A stretch of 64,000 nucleotides of DNA from Campylorhamphus procurvoides (lineage: Eukaryota; Chordata; Aves; Passeriformes; Dendrocolaptidae). The DNA lies in the NCBI GenBank assembly GCA_013396655.1, contig WBMV01001918.1, forward strand, positions 186,001 to 250,000, in the 5' to 3' direction. Below, piece by piece: positions 24,476 to 37,034 of the stretch. Both the position numbers and the translations under genes were made by a program. How positions within the stretch are numbered: position 1 is the stretch's first letter; the number at the start of each line of letters is the position of its first letter. Under the pieces are notes generated by a model. The model was not told the origin of the DNA. It ran no database searches and was given only the letters and a program-made list of their open reading frames with translations.

Positions 24476-25282
24476 TACTGACCCTGCTGTCCGTGCTGGG
24501 AAGGTGACCCATTACCAGTGCTGCTATTACCTGCCTCTTCAACTTTGATATGCAATATCAAAAAAAAATTAACGTAGGCATTGCTTTTAAATCCAAAGCA
24601 GCTCAGATAGAAAATTGTTCTGCAAATAATGTTTAGAGTTTAACTTTTTTTTTTAATCCATCTCTGTATGTACTTCATAATATCATTGCTTACATTTCTA
24701 GAACCCACTGATAGCATACTATCTCTTAAAATGGCACGTTGTTTTCCTTCAGAGTGGCACTTCAGAGTCACATAATGCAGAATGTCTCTTGATTTATTGC
24801 TTTTTTCTTAGGAAGTTTTACCAAAGAAGACGCAGTTATCATTCTTAGCCATGATCACAGTGTGGTGAATAAAACTGTTGACATTTACTTGATTTACTAA
24901 GATTGTGTTTAATTTTAGTAAGAATCAGTAAGTAGGGTGTAACAAGAAAATAATCCATACAAAGCTCTTGTTATAATGTTCAAAATAATGATTTTGTCTC
25001 TGTGCTGGACTGGGATATTTGAGAAGGAAACACTGAATGTCTCAGAGAGCTTCCCATGAGCAAGCTGTTTTTTAATTGTATTGTCTGAATGCTTGATTGT
25101 CTATTAGAAGAAGCAAAGTGTGATGCAGGTAGGAGGGAACTAACCTTTGACTCACTGTAGCAGCAGAAAAAGATCAGGACTATCAGCATGGGAGTTTCCA
25201 GCCTTTCTATTTCTTGCTAGAATAGAAGACATATTTTTGTGGATGAGAGAGGCACAGATTGAATTCCCACATGCACCAAGCT

Positions 25283-25500
25283 ACTTTGTCTGGGTTGGGT
25301 TTTGTTTTGAGTTGGGTTTTTGTTTCTTGGGGCTTTTTTCTTTTTTTTTTGGTTGTGGGTTTTTTGTTGTGGTTGTGGGGCTTTTTTCTTTTTTTTTGGT
25401 TGTGGGTTTTTTTGTTGTGGTTGTGGGGCTTTTTTGTGTGTGTTGTGGGGTTTTTTGTTGTTTGTTCGGGGGAGTTGTGTTGTTTTTTTTTCTTTTTTTA
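25283..25500. repeat. G/T-only minisatellite-like tract
   Basis: About 200 bases consist almost wholly of G and T on the + strand. A unit of about 51 bases (GGCTTTTTTC, T-run, GGTTGTGGG, T-run, GTTGTGGTTGTGG) is present roughly twice plus a partial copy, from about 25330. Open frames on both strands through this tract (for example 25147-25614) are low-complexity artefacts. Confidence 0.85.
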
Positions 25501-27012
25501 AATACAAACCTCCTCAATTTTCAAATTGTTACAGGAACCCAAGCATTGAAAAAAAACCTGAGAAGAGAGTATTCTTTATTGGTTGTTTTGCCTTGGCAAA
25601 TGGTGTGTGGTTAACATGGAAAGCTGACTTTTTCCTGAAGGCCCTGCTTACATTTGTTTTGTCAGTGTCCAAGTTAGAAAGCCACTTCTGTCTATAGAAA
25701 ATGCTCATATCATGACTCGTTAGACAAGGGAATAATTTTCCAGCTTGGGAAGCAGGAATCCAAAAGGAGGACCCCATTGTGTCTAACTCTTGTTAAAGCA
25801 AAGCATGTATTTGTATAGACCAGAGAAGAAAAAATATTAGTATGAGGAGTCTACTCCATCTAAACAATAAAAAAATCTTGGTTTAGTAATAGTTTTGGGG
25901 TTTTTTTCTTTCCTGTCACACCCTCACAGTAATGCACCTCTTCATGTCAGGTATATTATATGCAGATCATACAGAGGTATCAATTTATGTAGCAAGGAAA
26001 AACTAAAAGTGTATAGGCATGGCTGGTGAGTTTTTCTCTGCATATTGCATTCCCTTTGTTTCCATTCTCAGTGTGTTGTAAAATAAGGCTACACAAAACA
26101 TGGCAGGAAACTGTTTAACTGATTGTCTGGATGAAAAGCTCTAAGTTATCCTTTTTAACTTTTCAGAGTTAGACAGCAGTAGGTAGAAATCTGTTGAGAT
26201 CTGTGGCAGAATGATTACAGAGGAATACACTTATATGCCTCTATGGTAGATTCCTTTAAACTTTAAAGAAAATTTCTAAAGTGGGGCTATAAAACATTAC
26301 CTCATGATAAACTTATGCTAAAACTGCTATAGTGCAGTTTTCTCTTTTTACCTTTTTTTTTTTATGTGAACGGATTGTTTTTTAAGAGTTATTCAGAAAA
26401 TAAATACTACATAGCTGTCACTGGGCATGTGATATGGCAGCAGTGCAAAACTTGCATTTTACAGATATCAATATCCTAGGAACAGTATCTTAGGAAAAAC
26501 AGCCATTTTCAATGTTTGAACTAATTTAAAATTTACCTGGTAACCTATTTTAAGATGTTATGTTCTGTGATGACATTCTAGCAATTAGATCAAACTCTTT
26601 TTCAGTAAAGGGCAGACTCAGTACATGTGAGTGTGTTTACCTGAAATGCTCCTTTTCTTGGGGAAGAATATCAGAAAGGTCCACAGAGCAAAGAACATGT
26701 GATTTGTCACTGTCAAGACACAGCATTAAATTTTCAAAGGAAAAAACGGCAATACAATCGTGAGTTTTCGTGAAGTATTGTAGCCCTACTTTTAATGTGT
26801 TTTTCATTTTGAAATCTGGCATGGATAAACATTATTGAAGTACTTTGTTGTTTGATATGAAAAACCCACAGAGGAATTCTGCTCTCATACAGCTACTTTT
26901 ACATCAAAATTTTGCCTGTGTTGGATTCTCCACTTGCTTGCACCCTTTTTTTATTGAGTTTTAGGTATTTTATTGATAAGACTAGTTTGCTGGGACAGAT
27001 TGACCATGACAT

Positions 27013-27036
27013 CATTCTTTCAGGGAAGAAAGAATG
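27013..27036. other. Perfect 9-bp hairpin
   Basis: CATTCTTTC (27013-27021), six-base loop AGGGAA, then GAAAGAATG (27028-27036). It is an isolated inverted repeat in the intron with no known role. Confidence 0.7.
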
Positions 27037-28384
27037 ACATGTTTTAGCAATGACACTTCAATTCATTTAGGCAGGTTCTAAGAGGTTCCAGAAGTCACTG
27101 CTTTCTGGATTCCTGACATCAGAAAGGCTGTGGCTGGGTTTCTACTACCACATACATTTCTGTCATTTATGTTTATTGTCCAAGCTAAGAAAGGGATTTT
27201 GATTTCCTACTGTTGGGATGCTGGTCTGAAGTTTTACTTTGGTGAAATAAAGATCCAAGAGAAAAGAATTAGAGAGGCTTACAGCCAGTTCTTTGTGATC
27301 TGAAATATTTCATCTTGGTGTGGTTGTTTTATAGTGGGATGTAAATATGTCTCTCTTTTTGGCTTTTGCTCTCTGAAATAACTGGACCTTATCCAGTTAA
27401 TTTTGCCTTTATAAAAGGAAGGTTATCAGACTTCTTTTTAACTCATCTGTTTTAAGAAACCTATTATCTAAGAATCCCTGTTGCAAAATATTCAACTATA
27501 GGAAAAACAGCAAACAAGTTGATTTGGAAATATTACAGCCCTTACAGGTCTGTGGCAAGTTGATATGTGAAAGCCTTTTCTTATACCACTGCTATCCAAT
27601 TTTTCCTCGATCCACGGTGTTTGTGCAGAAATTATCATCTGTCTTGAGGATGCCAAGATGTAATCTCACCAAAGACACCCTAAAATTATCTTTTTTTTCT
27701 TTTTTGAGTGAATTTAAATAATAAATCTTGTGTTCCTGCTTTTAAAATCTTTCACTGGATACTTAATAAACTTTTAACTAATCTGAAGTCTTCAAAAGAA
27801 AGCCAGTCAACAGTACTACTGTGTTAGAATTTGCTCTCCTCACAGACTATAGGAGAATAATTTTCCCCTGAAGTGAAGTGTGTTAATTTCTGCCATCAGT
27901 CAGTGACTTTCATACCCAAGTCTTTCATTTTTTGCAAATAAAAAGTCTCCCTATAGATGCAGAAATAACTGCACTCTTTAGGTAACTTAACGGTAATCAT
28001 GATTAATGGCAAAGTTGTTAGCAGAAAGAGCCTTTCCAAAATTGATCTATATAGTTTTAAACCTTGTTTCCCTTTATATATAATATGAAACATCCTCTTT
28101 TGGTGGGAAGATCAAATGGTCCTTCCACTAAAAAGTTTAGTTTAGTTTATTCTATTCTCCTACTGGGATGAGTACTAACTGTTCCTCTTCATCCTGGTTA
28201 CCCACCACAGAATCTTCTTTTGTCTCCACATTGTTAGCAGTAATGACCCAAATGGCAAAGCATCCATTCTGTTGCCCATTTTTTTTTCTCAGACTGTTTA
28301 TGATGAATGAATGTCAGCTTTTCTGAAAAGAGAAAATGCCAATATTTGTTAGAAAATATATAAAGAAGGATAGGAAGTGAAAGA

Positions 28385-28485
28385 TGTGAATGGCAAAACC
28401 AAGTAGCTGCCTAGTAATGATCCCAAATTTGAGAACCCGAGGTCAAAGTTTTGTCTCTGCCTGACCTTGGACAATCAAGTCTGGC
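28385..28485 (+). repeat. Possible MIR-like SINE scrap
   Basis: GAGAACCCGAGGTCAAAG followed by TCTCTGCCTGACCTTGGACAA resembles the tRNA-derived head and conserved core of MIR-type SINEs (GGTTCAAATCC, then CTCTGCCACTGACCTTGGGCAA). It is strongly decayed, and the borders are guesses. Confidence 0.4.
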
Positions 28486-31400
28486 TCGAATTCTGATGAA
28501 CTGAATTTGCTGGACCAAAGCTTAGTGGATGCAGTTTCACACTGTTTGCTGTTAGACCATTGAAGGCACTTAGCAAATAGAAAATGACAGTCAACTCACT
28601 GTCAGAAAAGATGCCTACTTGCTCTGATAACAGTTTTGGACAACACGGCCAATGTAGTAGGGAATACACATTGATAAGGTGTCACCCAAACACAAATTCC
28701 CTCATCTTAGCTCAGGTGGGTTTTAGCTGGATGCTGGTTCTTCATGACCATCTGGAAATCATCCTGTTTCCAAAAGAGAATTTGCATAGCTAAGGGCTTG
28801 CACCCTAGGTGATGACTGGCACTTAAGGGCAGAGCCTCATAATTCTTGTTGGTTAACTGTGATAAAGACCTCGTTATTCATTCAGTGCTTTCTAGAAGTT
28901 ACAAACTCTGGTTGTATTTTTCAATATTTCGTCTTTCTGCACTCTGAAATTTGACACTTTGGATGTAGGGAATTAGTTTTATGTTTCAGAGTTGCATGTC
29001 TATGTTTGAAGACATAATTTTTATTTAAGGAGGGCTGGCAGTATTTATATTTGTTTCACACTCTCATTCAGTAGGTAGTCTTATTACCCTCTGCTTTTAC
29101 GACAAACTTTGACATTTGCTGGGGTCTCACTCCTGAAGTCAACCCCAGCCTCCCTATCCATGCTGTTGGTAAGATCACGGACTCAGTGACAGATCCTGTG
29201 TGCAATGTTACTAAATGAAACGGAGATGCCTGAAGACATGGCTTTCACTGGCTCAGATTCTAGCCATGATTCTGTAGCCATTCTTTTTTCAGCAGTGCAA
29301 AGTGCGCAAGTCAACAGTAGCTGGACACACCCCAAAAGTGATACAGATACCACAGTTTTCCTTGGATACTTCTGTAACCCCTCCTCAATTTCCTTGCTTT
29401 GCAGTCTTGCTTAAACCTTTTGTGGATGTGTGAGCCATCTCCAGTTGTGTTTTTCCCCCCAGTTATATATCTTTTATTACTCTTCTGTAGTATCTGTGAA
29501 CTGTTCATGAAATAACTGGACTCAAGTACACAGTCTAGAAATGTATGAGATCTTTGGAATTATTTCAATTAATATTTAAGAGCAGTAAGCATTCTTCATA
29601 AGAGGTGTATTTATGAACATTTGGGGATGTGCTCTCATGTCCCATTTTTCATACAATGAGATATTTGCTTTGTGTTTGAGTGAGTGTTAAGAAAATAGAA
29701 GTTATGAAATGGCATCATGCTTTAATAAGAAAGATTGAAAGGAAAAGAAAATTGGGTTGTGGAAAAAGAGAAGAAAATAAGGAAGAGAGAGATTTTATTG
29801 TCTTATGGTAGGTGGTTTCAGGCCAAGTTGTTTTCACATATTGATTATGTAATTTTTAAAAATAAAAATCATATGCAGTGTAATGCCCATATGGTTTCTA
29901 CAAGGATTTTTAAGTCACAGTAACTTCTACCTCAGCAGCCAGAGTTGTTGGCTCTATTTACAGAGGTTTGCCTACTGAGTAAAATAAATCTTGTTTGTAA
30001 CTTGAAGCAGAGGCTATTAATTTAGACTTTGTCAAAAGCAGATTTAAAATCACAAAAGGGACTGTACCTTTTGGTTATTTTTTATAAAAAAAGAGTAGCA
30101 TCTTTAGGCTGTCTTGTTATTCACTAGAAAACTAATCCACCAAGTGAATCTGAACTTGTTTATACCACAACTACTTTAATTTTACCTTTCTTGTTTTCTT
30201 TCTTATCTGTCTGAATGTTTAAAAAGACCTTTTCTTTCCAAGTCTAAGCTATGCAAGACCTAAATCAATCCTAAATGCCAGCCACTTGTCAGTGTTTCAT
30301 GTGGTTGTGTGTTAATTAGCTGAAATAGATTATCCCCTGGTGTGTGACATAATGTTTGTAGTAACTTTGTGTGCATAGTTTGCAGTGGGTTTAATGTTTA
30401 TTTTCACATACTGAGGCAAATTCTCAGTATGTCTTCAAATTATCTCCTTGTGGGTGTTTTTTCTGAGCTAATCCTGACAGACTCTCCCTGCCAGATATGC
30501 CCATCTTCAAGAACAGTAAAACACTACACATGCAGGAACCTCTGTGCTTGGGGCTGTATGCAAATTTAATGCCCAGCTCGTTTCTGTTTCTCTTGCATGG
30601 ATGACAGACATTTTAACAATAAGTTTTGCATTTCCCCATGGAAATCACATTTTATTATTGTATGTATATGAGCGCAAAAGTGAACTTACTTTGTGTGTGT
30701 GTTTGAATATGATACTGGGAACACCTATACTTGTAAATATGTTTTAGTCCTTTTTGTGATGTAGATAAAATGTGTGTCAGAAAGCTTGTGTCAAGAATGC
30801 AGTCGTCAAACACCTCTTTATCAGAGATGTAACTAGATCCCAGAGAGACTTATCAGATGCTAAAAAATAGATAGGCTGGAAAATGTGATAAAGAAATTGA
30901 CATTGAAAATAATTCTATAGCATTTGGGGTTTCATGGCTTCATATAGCTGTGAGAAGCAAGAGCATAGGAAATAAGCTTTTGGTTTCTGATGTTTGAAGT
31001 AAGTACAGTCAGAGTAAATTATATTCCAGCAATTGCAAAGGGCATGTTCTCCAGATATGTCACAATCTTGATGACTGAAATGAGTTCTCCCAGGTGCTAC
31101 AGGTTTTGGAAGAGTGGGGAGTAGCTTTCTGGTTTTTAAAAGCAAAAACCACAGTGTGAGTGCTAGGACACCAACATTTTCATATAGGTGCTGACTTAAA
31201 AAAATCACTTGGTTGGCAGGGGTACAGCTCAGTGTATTCACATCCCCTCCCTTCTCCCTTTGTATGTGTTTTTGTGTGTTCAGGCATGCCTCTTCCTGAA
31301 AGGAATTATATGAGGAAAAGACTTCATCCTTGTCCGTAGTGGAACATGAAAGACATACTTTTCTCCCAATCTCTGAGAAACCAGCTTTCAATTATGCTGG

Positions 31401-32904
31401 TTTATATGTTTAAATTCAGTTGTACAAAAATCACTCTTAAGAAGAAATTTGAAATAGAAATTCTAGAAATACAGGGAGAGTAAATCTTTTCTTCTTCTTC
31501 TCTACTAGTCATCATTTACACTTCATTTGGGAGCTTAAAAATCCATGATTATTGACATACAGGTTTTGGGTTTTTTTGCTCTGCTTGGGATACAAATGAC
31601 AATTTCATGGTGGTGGTGTGCAAATGAAAAGCAACAAAAAGATTGCCATCGCAGTAAAGAAGTTCTGAAAAACTAATAGCAATATATTCAAATATAAAAA
31701 TACATTGTAGAAGTACCTCAACCAGTTGTCTTTTTATTCTTAGAAACAAAATTGCTATTAATATAGAGAGACATAACTAAACCTATATGTAGATGTAGTT
31801 GCAAAATACGCATATGTATGTATATAATATAAACATTTTATTTTTCTCTACCTTCTGACACTATTTTCTTTGGAGTTATATTAAATGATATTAAAGAAAG
31901 TATCTCAAAATTGATGCTTATTTAGTATAAGATGCTATATCTCATCAATGTTAGTATTATTTCACAAGTAATGAACATGAGCTAGTAGTATTGAATTGTA
32001 TGTAATAAAGTGACAGGAATGAAAGAAGTGATATAATTATCTGGTGAGAATTTGAGACTGACATTATTTTTGCAACTGCATGGGTTGATCAGTTTTAAAA
32101 CATGAGGAGTGTTCAACTTACAACTTTCTAAAACGTCTGTTGCATCTACATGTTTTTATACTTACTAGTGTTACTTCTCTTTTTGACTTCACTATATGCC
32201 CTCCTTTCTTTCAAGTTGTATTTCTTCTGTTACTTATCTTTTATAGTGCTATATAATAAATGCTACACCACTATTTCTCATACTGTGATTTGTAGTCGCT
32301 TTCCATAGTTAATACTACCCAGTTGTAAATCCACATTAAACAGCATGTATTTAAAAGTATGATGATAAAAATGTGTGATAGTGTGAAAGATAAGTGATAA
32401 CTTAAAATGGTCTGTGATTTCAAAAGCCTGAGAAGCAGTGCTCTAGGCAGGACAGATGTACAGAGGTGTAGCCATGCTTGTGTAATTGGAAGGTAAGGTA
32501 CTCATGGCACAACGTCTCCACAAATTTTCAAATTTAACTGCTGGCTAGTTGGCTGTACATGCCACATCAAAACAAAACACCCCTAACTTCTTAATATTGT
32601 CTTATGTATTCTGAAATAATTTAGGAAAGAAAGGATACTCTAATAAAGCTAAAGGAGACCAAAAGAATTCTGGGGCTGAAACTTCACTTAGCTGTATTCA
32701 GAGTAGTCATGTGGTTTCTGATATACAAAAATTATACACTTACCTTAAAATACTTGCAACCATTTTGACACTGCATTTCTATACTTTTTAATCTATCAGG
32801 ACTTCCAAAAAAGTGGTCAGTTTCTGATGGTGGTGTTCTGCTTATTGTTTTCTGTTTGTGCATGTATGGAAATGGTCCCAGCTTGCCCCAGCAGAAGATT
32901 ACAC

Positions 32905-33120
32905 TGAATATTAAAAACTTTCTTCAAGAAAAGGGCTGTCAAGCACTGGAACATGCTGCCCAGGGCATTGATGGAGTCACCTTCCCTGGAGGTATTTAAA
33001 AGAAATGTAGTTATGGCACCTAGGGACATGGTTTAGTGGTGCACTTGGCCACAGTGGGTTAATGGTTAAACATGATGATCTTAAAGGTCTCTTCCAAGCT
33101 AAATGATTCAGTGATTTTAT
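32905..33120 (+). mobile_element. CR1 LINE 3' fragment
   Basis: This is the 3' end of a CR1 retrotransposon in + orientation. Recognisable parts are GGGCTGTCAAGCACTGGAAC, GCTGCCCAGGGCATTG, CCCTGGAGGTATTTAAAAG, and the ending GATCTTAAAGGTCTCTTCCA then AAATGATTCAGTGATT. CR1 copies are usually 5'-truncated, as here. The frame of the ORF2 C-terminus is broken. It abuts an LTR element at about 33150. Confidence 0.9.
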
Positions 33121-33149
33121 ACTCGTCAGCTCCTGAAAGCTACCTTGCC

Positions 33150-33820
33150 TGTGTACTATGCTGGCTTGACCCTGGGAGGACACAAGGTGCCCACTGGAGC
33201 TGCTCCATCACTGGCCATCACAGCTGGACAAGGGAGAGAAAATGGAACAAAAGACTCAGGGGTTAAGATCACTTGGCAATAACTGCCATAGAGAAAAAAG
33301 ACTTGGCTTGGGGAAATTAGTTGAACTTATTAACAATCAAATCAGAGTAGGATAATGAGAACTAAAACTAAATCTTAAAACACTTTTGCCCCATCCTTCC
33401 TTTTTCCATGGGTACAACTTCACTACCAAATTCACTCTTCCCTCCAGTGGTACACAAGGACCACGGAACTGTGGTCAGTTCATCATCCCTCACAGTGGGG
33501 TGCAGGGGAATCTCTGCTCCAATGCTTGGAGCATTTAGACCCCCTCCTTTTTCACTGACCTGGATGTTTGCAGTTACTTATCTCACATATTCTCACTCTT
33601 CTCTCTAGCTGTAGTTGTACAGTTTTCTTCTTCCCTTTCTTAAATATGTTATCCCAGGGGTGCTGCCACCATCACTTGTGGGCTCAGCCTTGGTCAGAGT
33701 GGCTCCATCCTGGAGCCTGGCATTGGTGCTGTTGTGTACGAGTGAAACTTCTGCCAGCTCCTCACAGAAGCCACGCCTACAGCCAAAACCTGCACTGCCA
33801 AAACCTTGCCACACAAAATG
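33150..33820. repeat. LTR of an abundant avian ERV, with its middle deleted
   Basis: Both halves match a bird LTR family I recognise. The first half has GGCTTGACCCTGGGAGGAC, GGTGCCCACTGGAGC, ACTTGGCTTGGGGAAATTAG and ACAATCAAATCAGAGTAGG. The second has GCAGGGGAATCTCTGCTCC, TTAAATATGTTATCCCAGGG, CTCACAGAAGCCACGCC and CCAAAACCTTGCCACACAAA. The usual array of CCACGGGCTGCAGG-like tandem units between the halves (near 33470-33490) is mostly missing. Exact ends and the retroviral strand are not certain; the + strand may be the antisense. Open frames on either strand (for example 33605-34111, minus) are shadows of this repeat. Confidence 0.6.
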
Positions 33821-33984
33821 AGTATGATGTATCCGACTGCCATCTTCTTCTGTAGCCTTTTTTAGTCCTGCTAGCAGCCTTGATGCTCCCTCAAGAAGTA
33901 CTGGGGACTGCAGATGGTCACTGTGGGGGATGTCCACATGCAGAAAATTATAACTAGAAAATCCCATGTGTTTTTGTTCTCTTT

Positions 33985-35296
33985 TCCAGGAAAAGAAAAG
34001 GGGATCCTGATCTGAAGCTAGAGCGTTTTTTTGGGGGGGAAGGAAGGATAGTGATATTAAGGTTGAGTACCTGTGGGTAAGAATCGAGGGGAAGGCTAGC
34101 AAGGCAGACATTCTCGTGGAAGTCTATTATAGAGAACGCAATCAGGATGAAGAGACAGATGAAATATTCTGTAAGTGGCTGACTGACACTTTGTGATTGC
34201 CAGCCCTTTTTCTTGTGGAAAACTTAAGTTTGCTGGATGTTTGCTGGAAACTCAACACAGCAGAGAGAAGACAGTCTAGGAGGCTCCTGGAGAGTGTGGA
34301 AGATAATTGACACAGCTGCCAACCGAGCCTACCAGGGGCAATGCCCTGTTAGACTTGCTCTTTATGAAGAAAGAAGGGCTGGTAGGAGATGTGGGGGTCA
34401 GAAGCCATCTTGGGCATAGTGACCACAAAATGACAGAGGTTTAGATTCTTCATGAAGTAAGGAAGATGGTCAACAAAACTCCTGCCTTTGATTTCTGGGG
34501 GGCAGACCTTGGTCTGTTCAGGAAACTGGTTCAGAGAGCTGCTTGGATACAATCCTTAATAATAAAGGGGTCCAGGAAGGCTGAAAATAGGAAATCTTAA
34601 AGGTACAGGAGTAGGCCACCTCTATGTGTTGAAAGGCAAGCTTTCAGGGCAGAAGATTGGCCTGGCTGAACAGGATGTTTTGGCTGGAACTTGGGGGGAA
34701 AACGAGTTTACAGCCTTTGGAAGAAAGGGCAGGCAACTCAGGAAAAGTAAAAGGCTATATTTACGTCATGTAAAGAGAAAATTTGAGAAGTGAAACCTCA
34801 GCTAGAACTCAATCTAGCCACTGCTGTAAGAGATAATAAAAGTGTTTTTATAATACAACAACAACAAAAGGAGGGCCAAGGAAAAGCTCCGTCCTGTATT
34901 GGACATAGAGGGAAACACTGTCACCAAGGATGAAGAAAAGGCTGAGGTACTTAATGCCTCAATCTGTAACAGTTACCTTGAGGCCAATCTGTCCCCTGAA
35001 CTGGTAGATAGGGATGGGGATCAGAATAAACCTCATGTAATCCAGGAGGAAGTAGTTAGTGACATGCTGTGCAAGTCTACAGGGTCAGGCAGAATTCACC
35101 TGAAGCTGCTGAGGGAGCTGGTGGAAGAGCTTGCCAAGCCATGCTCCATCATTTATCACCAGTTCTGGCTAACTGGGCAGGTCTCAGGCAACTGGAGGTT
35201 AGACAGTGTGATGCACATCTATAAGAAGGGCCAGGAGAATTCAGGAAACTACAGGCCTGTCAACCTGACATCATGCCTTGGTTTAAAGAATATGTA
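33985..35296 (+). pseudogene. CR1 LINE ORF2 remnant: endonuclease to start of reverse transcriptase
   Basis: A decayed CR1 pol lies on the + strand. The endonuclease part starts around 34050 (reading ...EYLWVRIEGKASKADILVEVYY) and is frameshifted several times. The GHSDHK-type motif is near 34415. From 34899 to 35297 a 132-codon open frame covers the link and N-terminal RT, with DEEKAEVLNA, IYKKGQENSGNYRPVNLTS (the conserved CR1 'YKKG...GNYRPVSLTS' block) and a stop soon after. The catalytic RT core is not in this piece. The downstream flank (from about 35300) is a different element; a CR1 3' part reappears at about 37035. Confidence 0.85.
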
Positions 35297-35299
35297 GGT

Positions 35300-36990
35300 C
35301 AGGAGATGGGACCTCTAATGAAATAGAAACTCCTTCCTCCAAATTACTGCAAATTTAAAATCATGAGACTTTTTAGCAAAGTGTAGAAATGAATAACAGT
35401 TTTTCTAAAACAGAGAACAAAACAGAACAAAATAACAACCAAACAATAACAGAGAAAATGTCACCCAAAAATCACTCTTTCCCCTTCACATTGCCGAGGC
35501 AACAGTGCAGTCCTGATGTGGTCTCATGATCACAGTGGAGCCAGAGCAGAGCTGCAGCTGTGCCAGGCAGGCAACACATGAATGAGTTCACAAAGAAGGG
35601 CTCCTGAGTTCTCCCAGTGTGGCTGCAGCAGTGTCAGGGCAGTGATGAAGCAGTGTGCACAAAAAGGGGCAGAAAGGCACCACAGAAAGCAGCAGAAAGC
35701 ACAGCCAAGGTTGAAAAGCATTGGTATGTCAAGCAATGCTGGTGGTGGGAGTGCAGGACCAGGTGCCTCGGCTCAGGTGGCCAGCAATGAAGAGTGTAGG
35801 GGTTCTGGGGAGACATGAGATGGCTCCAGCTAGTGCTGCACAGCAGGGAGACAGCAACAGGTAAAATGCAGCAGGAGGCAGTGAAAAGCAGGGAGCAGAG
35901 GAGAGTCCACATGGCAAGTCCACAGCTACAGAGCAAAAGCAGAAGAGCTGTGCTCTTTTATTCCCCCCGAGTTCTCATGAGTTTCTTGTTCCAGGGATCC
36001 CATGTCAGCTCCCACAATACTTCTCACTTCAGGGATCCTGCCTCAGTTCTCTCAGGAACCTCTATCTTCCCCCACCCCTGCCACCTCCACTGCAACCACT
36101 CCAGTGGCAGATGCTGTACACTGCTCTCAGTGAATATCACCCCCCCAAATCTGCATGGTGGTGTGGGAAAATTCAACAAGAAAATCTAAATTACAGCTTT
36201 ACCCACCCCAAATTTTTCCATACCAGCATATTATATGGGATTTAAACTTTTCAACTACACACATACATGTGAGTGATGCATGTCTCCCCATCTTACTGCA
36301 TCACTCACAAAGTGCACCCTGGTCCTTGAGTCAAAAAAATCCCACAAATGGGTTTACTTTTGCTTGAAGCAGGACTAATCCAAACTGTTTTCCCTAAAAT
36401 ATCTCTCAGGTGCACAACAGGGACTTTATCACCATATGCTCTGTGAAGGGACTCTGACTGGGCAAGGCTAGATTGATTGGCAGAAACTCTACTGTTGACT
36501 CACCAAGCAGCCTTTGCTAAATGCTGATCCCAGTGCATGATCCCATTATATATTCAATGCCTTCAAAGTCGTTTTCAACAACCCATTACACTGTTCAACC
36601 TTTCCAGTGGCTGGTGCATGATAGATGAATGATATACCCACTCAATACCATGCTCTTTACACCAGGTGGTAACTAGGCTATTCTTGAAGTGAGTCCCATT
36701 ATCTGGCTCAATTCTTTCTGGGGTGCCATGTAACCACAGGACTTGGTTTTCAAGACCCAGGATGGTGTTTAGGGCAGTGGTGTGAAGCACAGGGTACATT
36801 TCCAGCTGTCCAGCGGTTACTTCCACCATGGCAAGCACACAGCACTTACCTTGGCAGGTTTGTGGCAGTGTGATGTAATCATTGGAGTCATTGGATCTCT
36901 TGTTCCATAGTTTTCCAGGAGTCTTGCAGATCTTGGAGATCTTCTTAACAGAGGTATCTCTCCCTCATACTCACTAGGAATTGATTCTAG
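35300..36990 (-). mobile_element. Old ERVL-like retrovirus remnant
   Basis: This insert-like block lies between two CR1 pieces. On the minus strand it has an integrase core (see next entry), then toward lower coordinates decayed 3' internal sequence: an A/C-rich stretch, CCCCCCAAATCTGCATGG and similar. Short open frames on both strands at 35530-36370 show no domain I recognise. I could not define LTR ends or a target duplication, so its edges are approximate and part may be unrelated. Confidence 0.55.
36575..36880 (-). pseudogene. Retroviral integrase core fragment (ERVL-like), broken
   Basis: An 88-codon open frame on the minus strand carries the integrase catalytic-core signature: TTALNTILGLENQVLW, then GTPERIEPDNGTHFKN. 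The D of DNGTHF corresponds to the second catalytic aspartate. Further on, GIEWVYHSS precedes the usual PxxxG-E segment, but here the frame drifts (HQPLERLNSV) and stops, so the third acidic residue is in a decayed context. Sequence just upstream on the same strand (to about 36880) continues the core out of frame. The style of this core matches foamy-related ERVL elements of birds. It is not functional. Confidence 0.75.
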
Positions 36991-37034
36991 AGGCTGATTG
37001 GTTCTTGCTTCCTTATGAACCCCTGGTCAATACC

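Larger units (their letters stand above)
17451..32904 (+). other. MCTP1: Repeat-poor part of the large MCTP1 intron; no gene recognised
   Basis: About 15 kb of AT-rich sequence. Low-complexity tracts and faint old repeat scraps are listed separately. Open frames up to 158 codons (30915-31391, minus) exist but show no domain or homology that I recognise, and their composition follows the local base bias. No RNA gene is seen. Confidence 0.65.

Noticed and set aside
25147..25614. 155-codon open frame rich in Phe/Gly/Cys, and its minus-strand Lys/Pro/Thr-rich counterparts
   Set aside because: It is created by a G/T-only low-complexity tract, so it is open on both strands without being coding.
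30915..31391. 158-codon minus-strand open frame
   Set aside because: It is one of the longest open frames in the intron, but has no domain, no signal peptide, no splice context and no similarity I recognise. It is likely chance.
33605..34111. 168-codon minus-strand open frame
   Set aside because: It lies across an LTR and the start of a CR1, and runs antisense to the recognisable CR1 coding sequence.
35815..36189. 124-codon open frame and overlapping frames near 35.5-36.4 kb
   Set aside because: They sit in a decayed ERV region with no retroviral domain in frame, and several frames are open at once.
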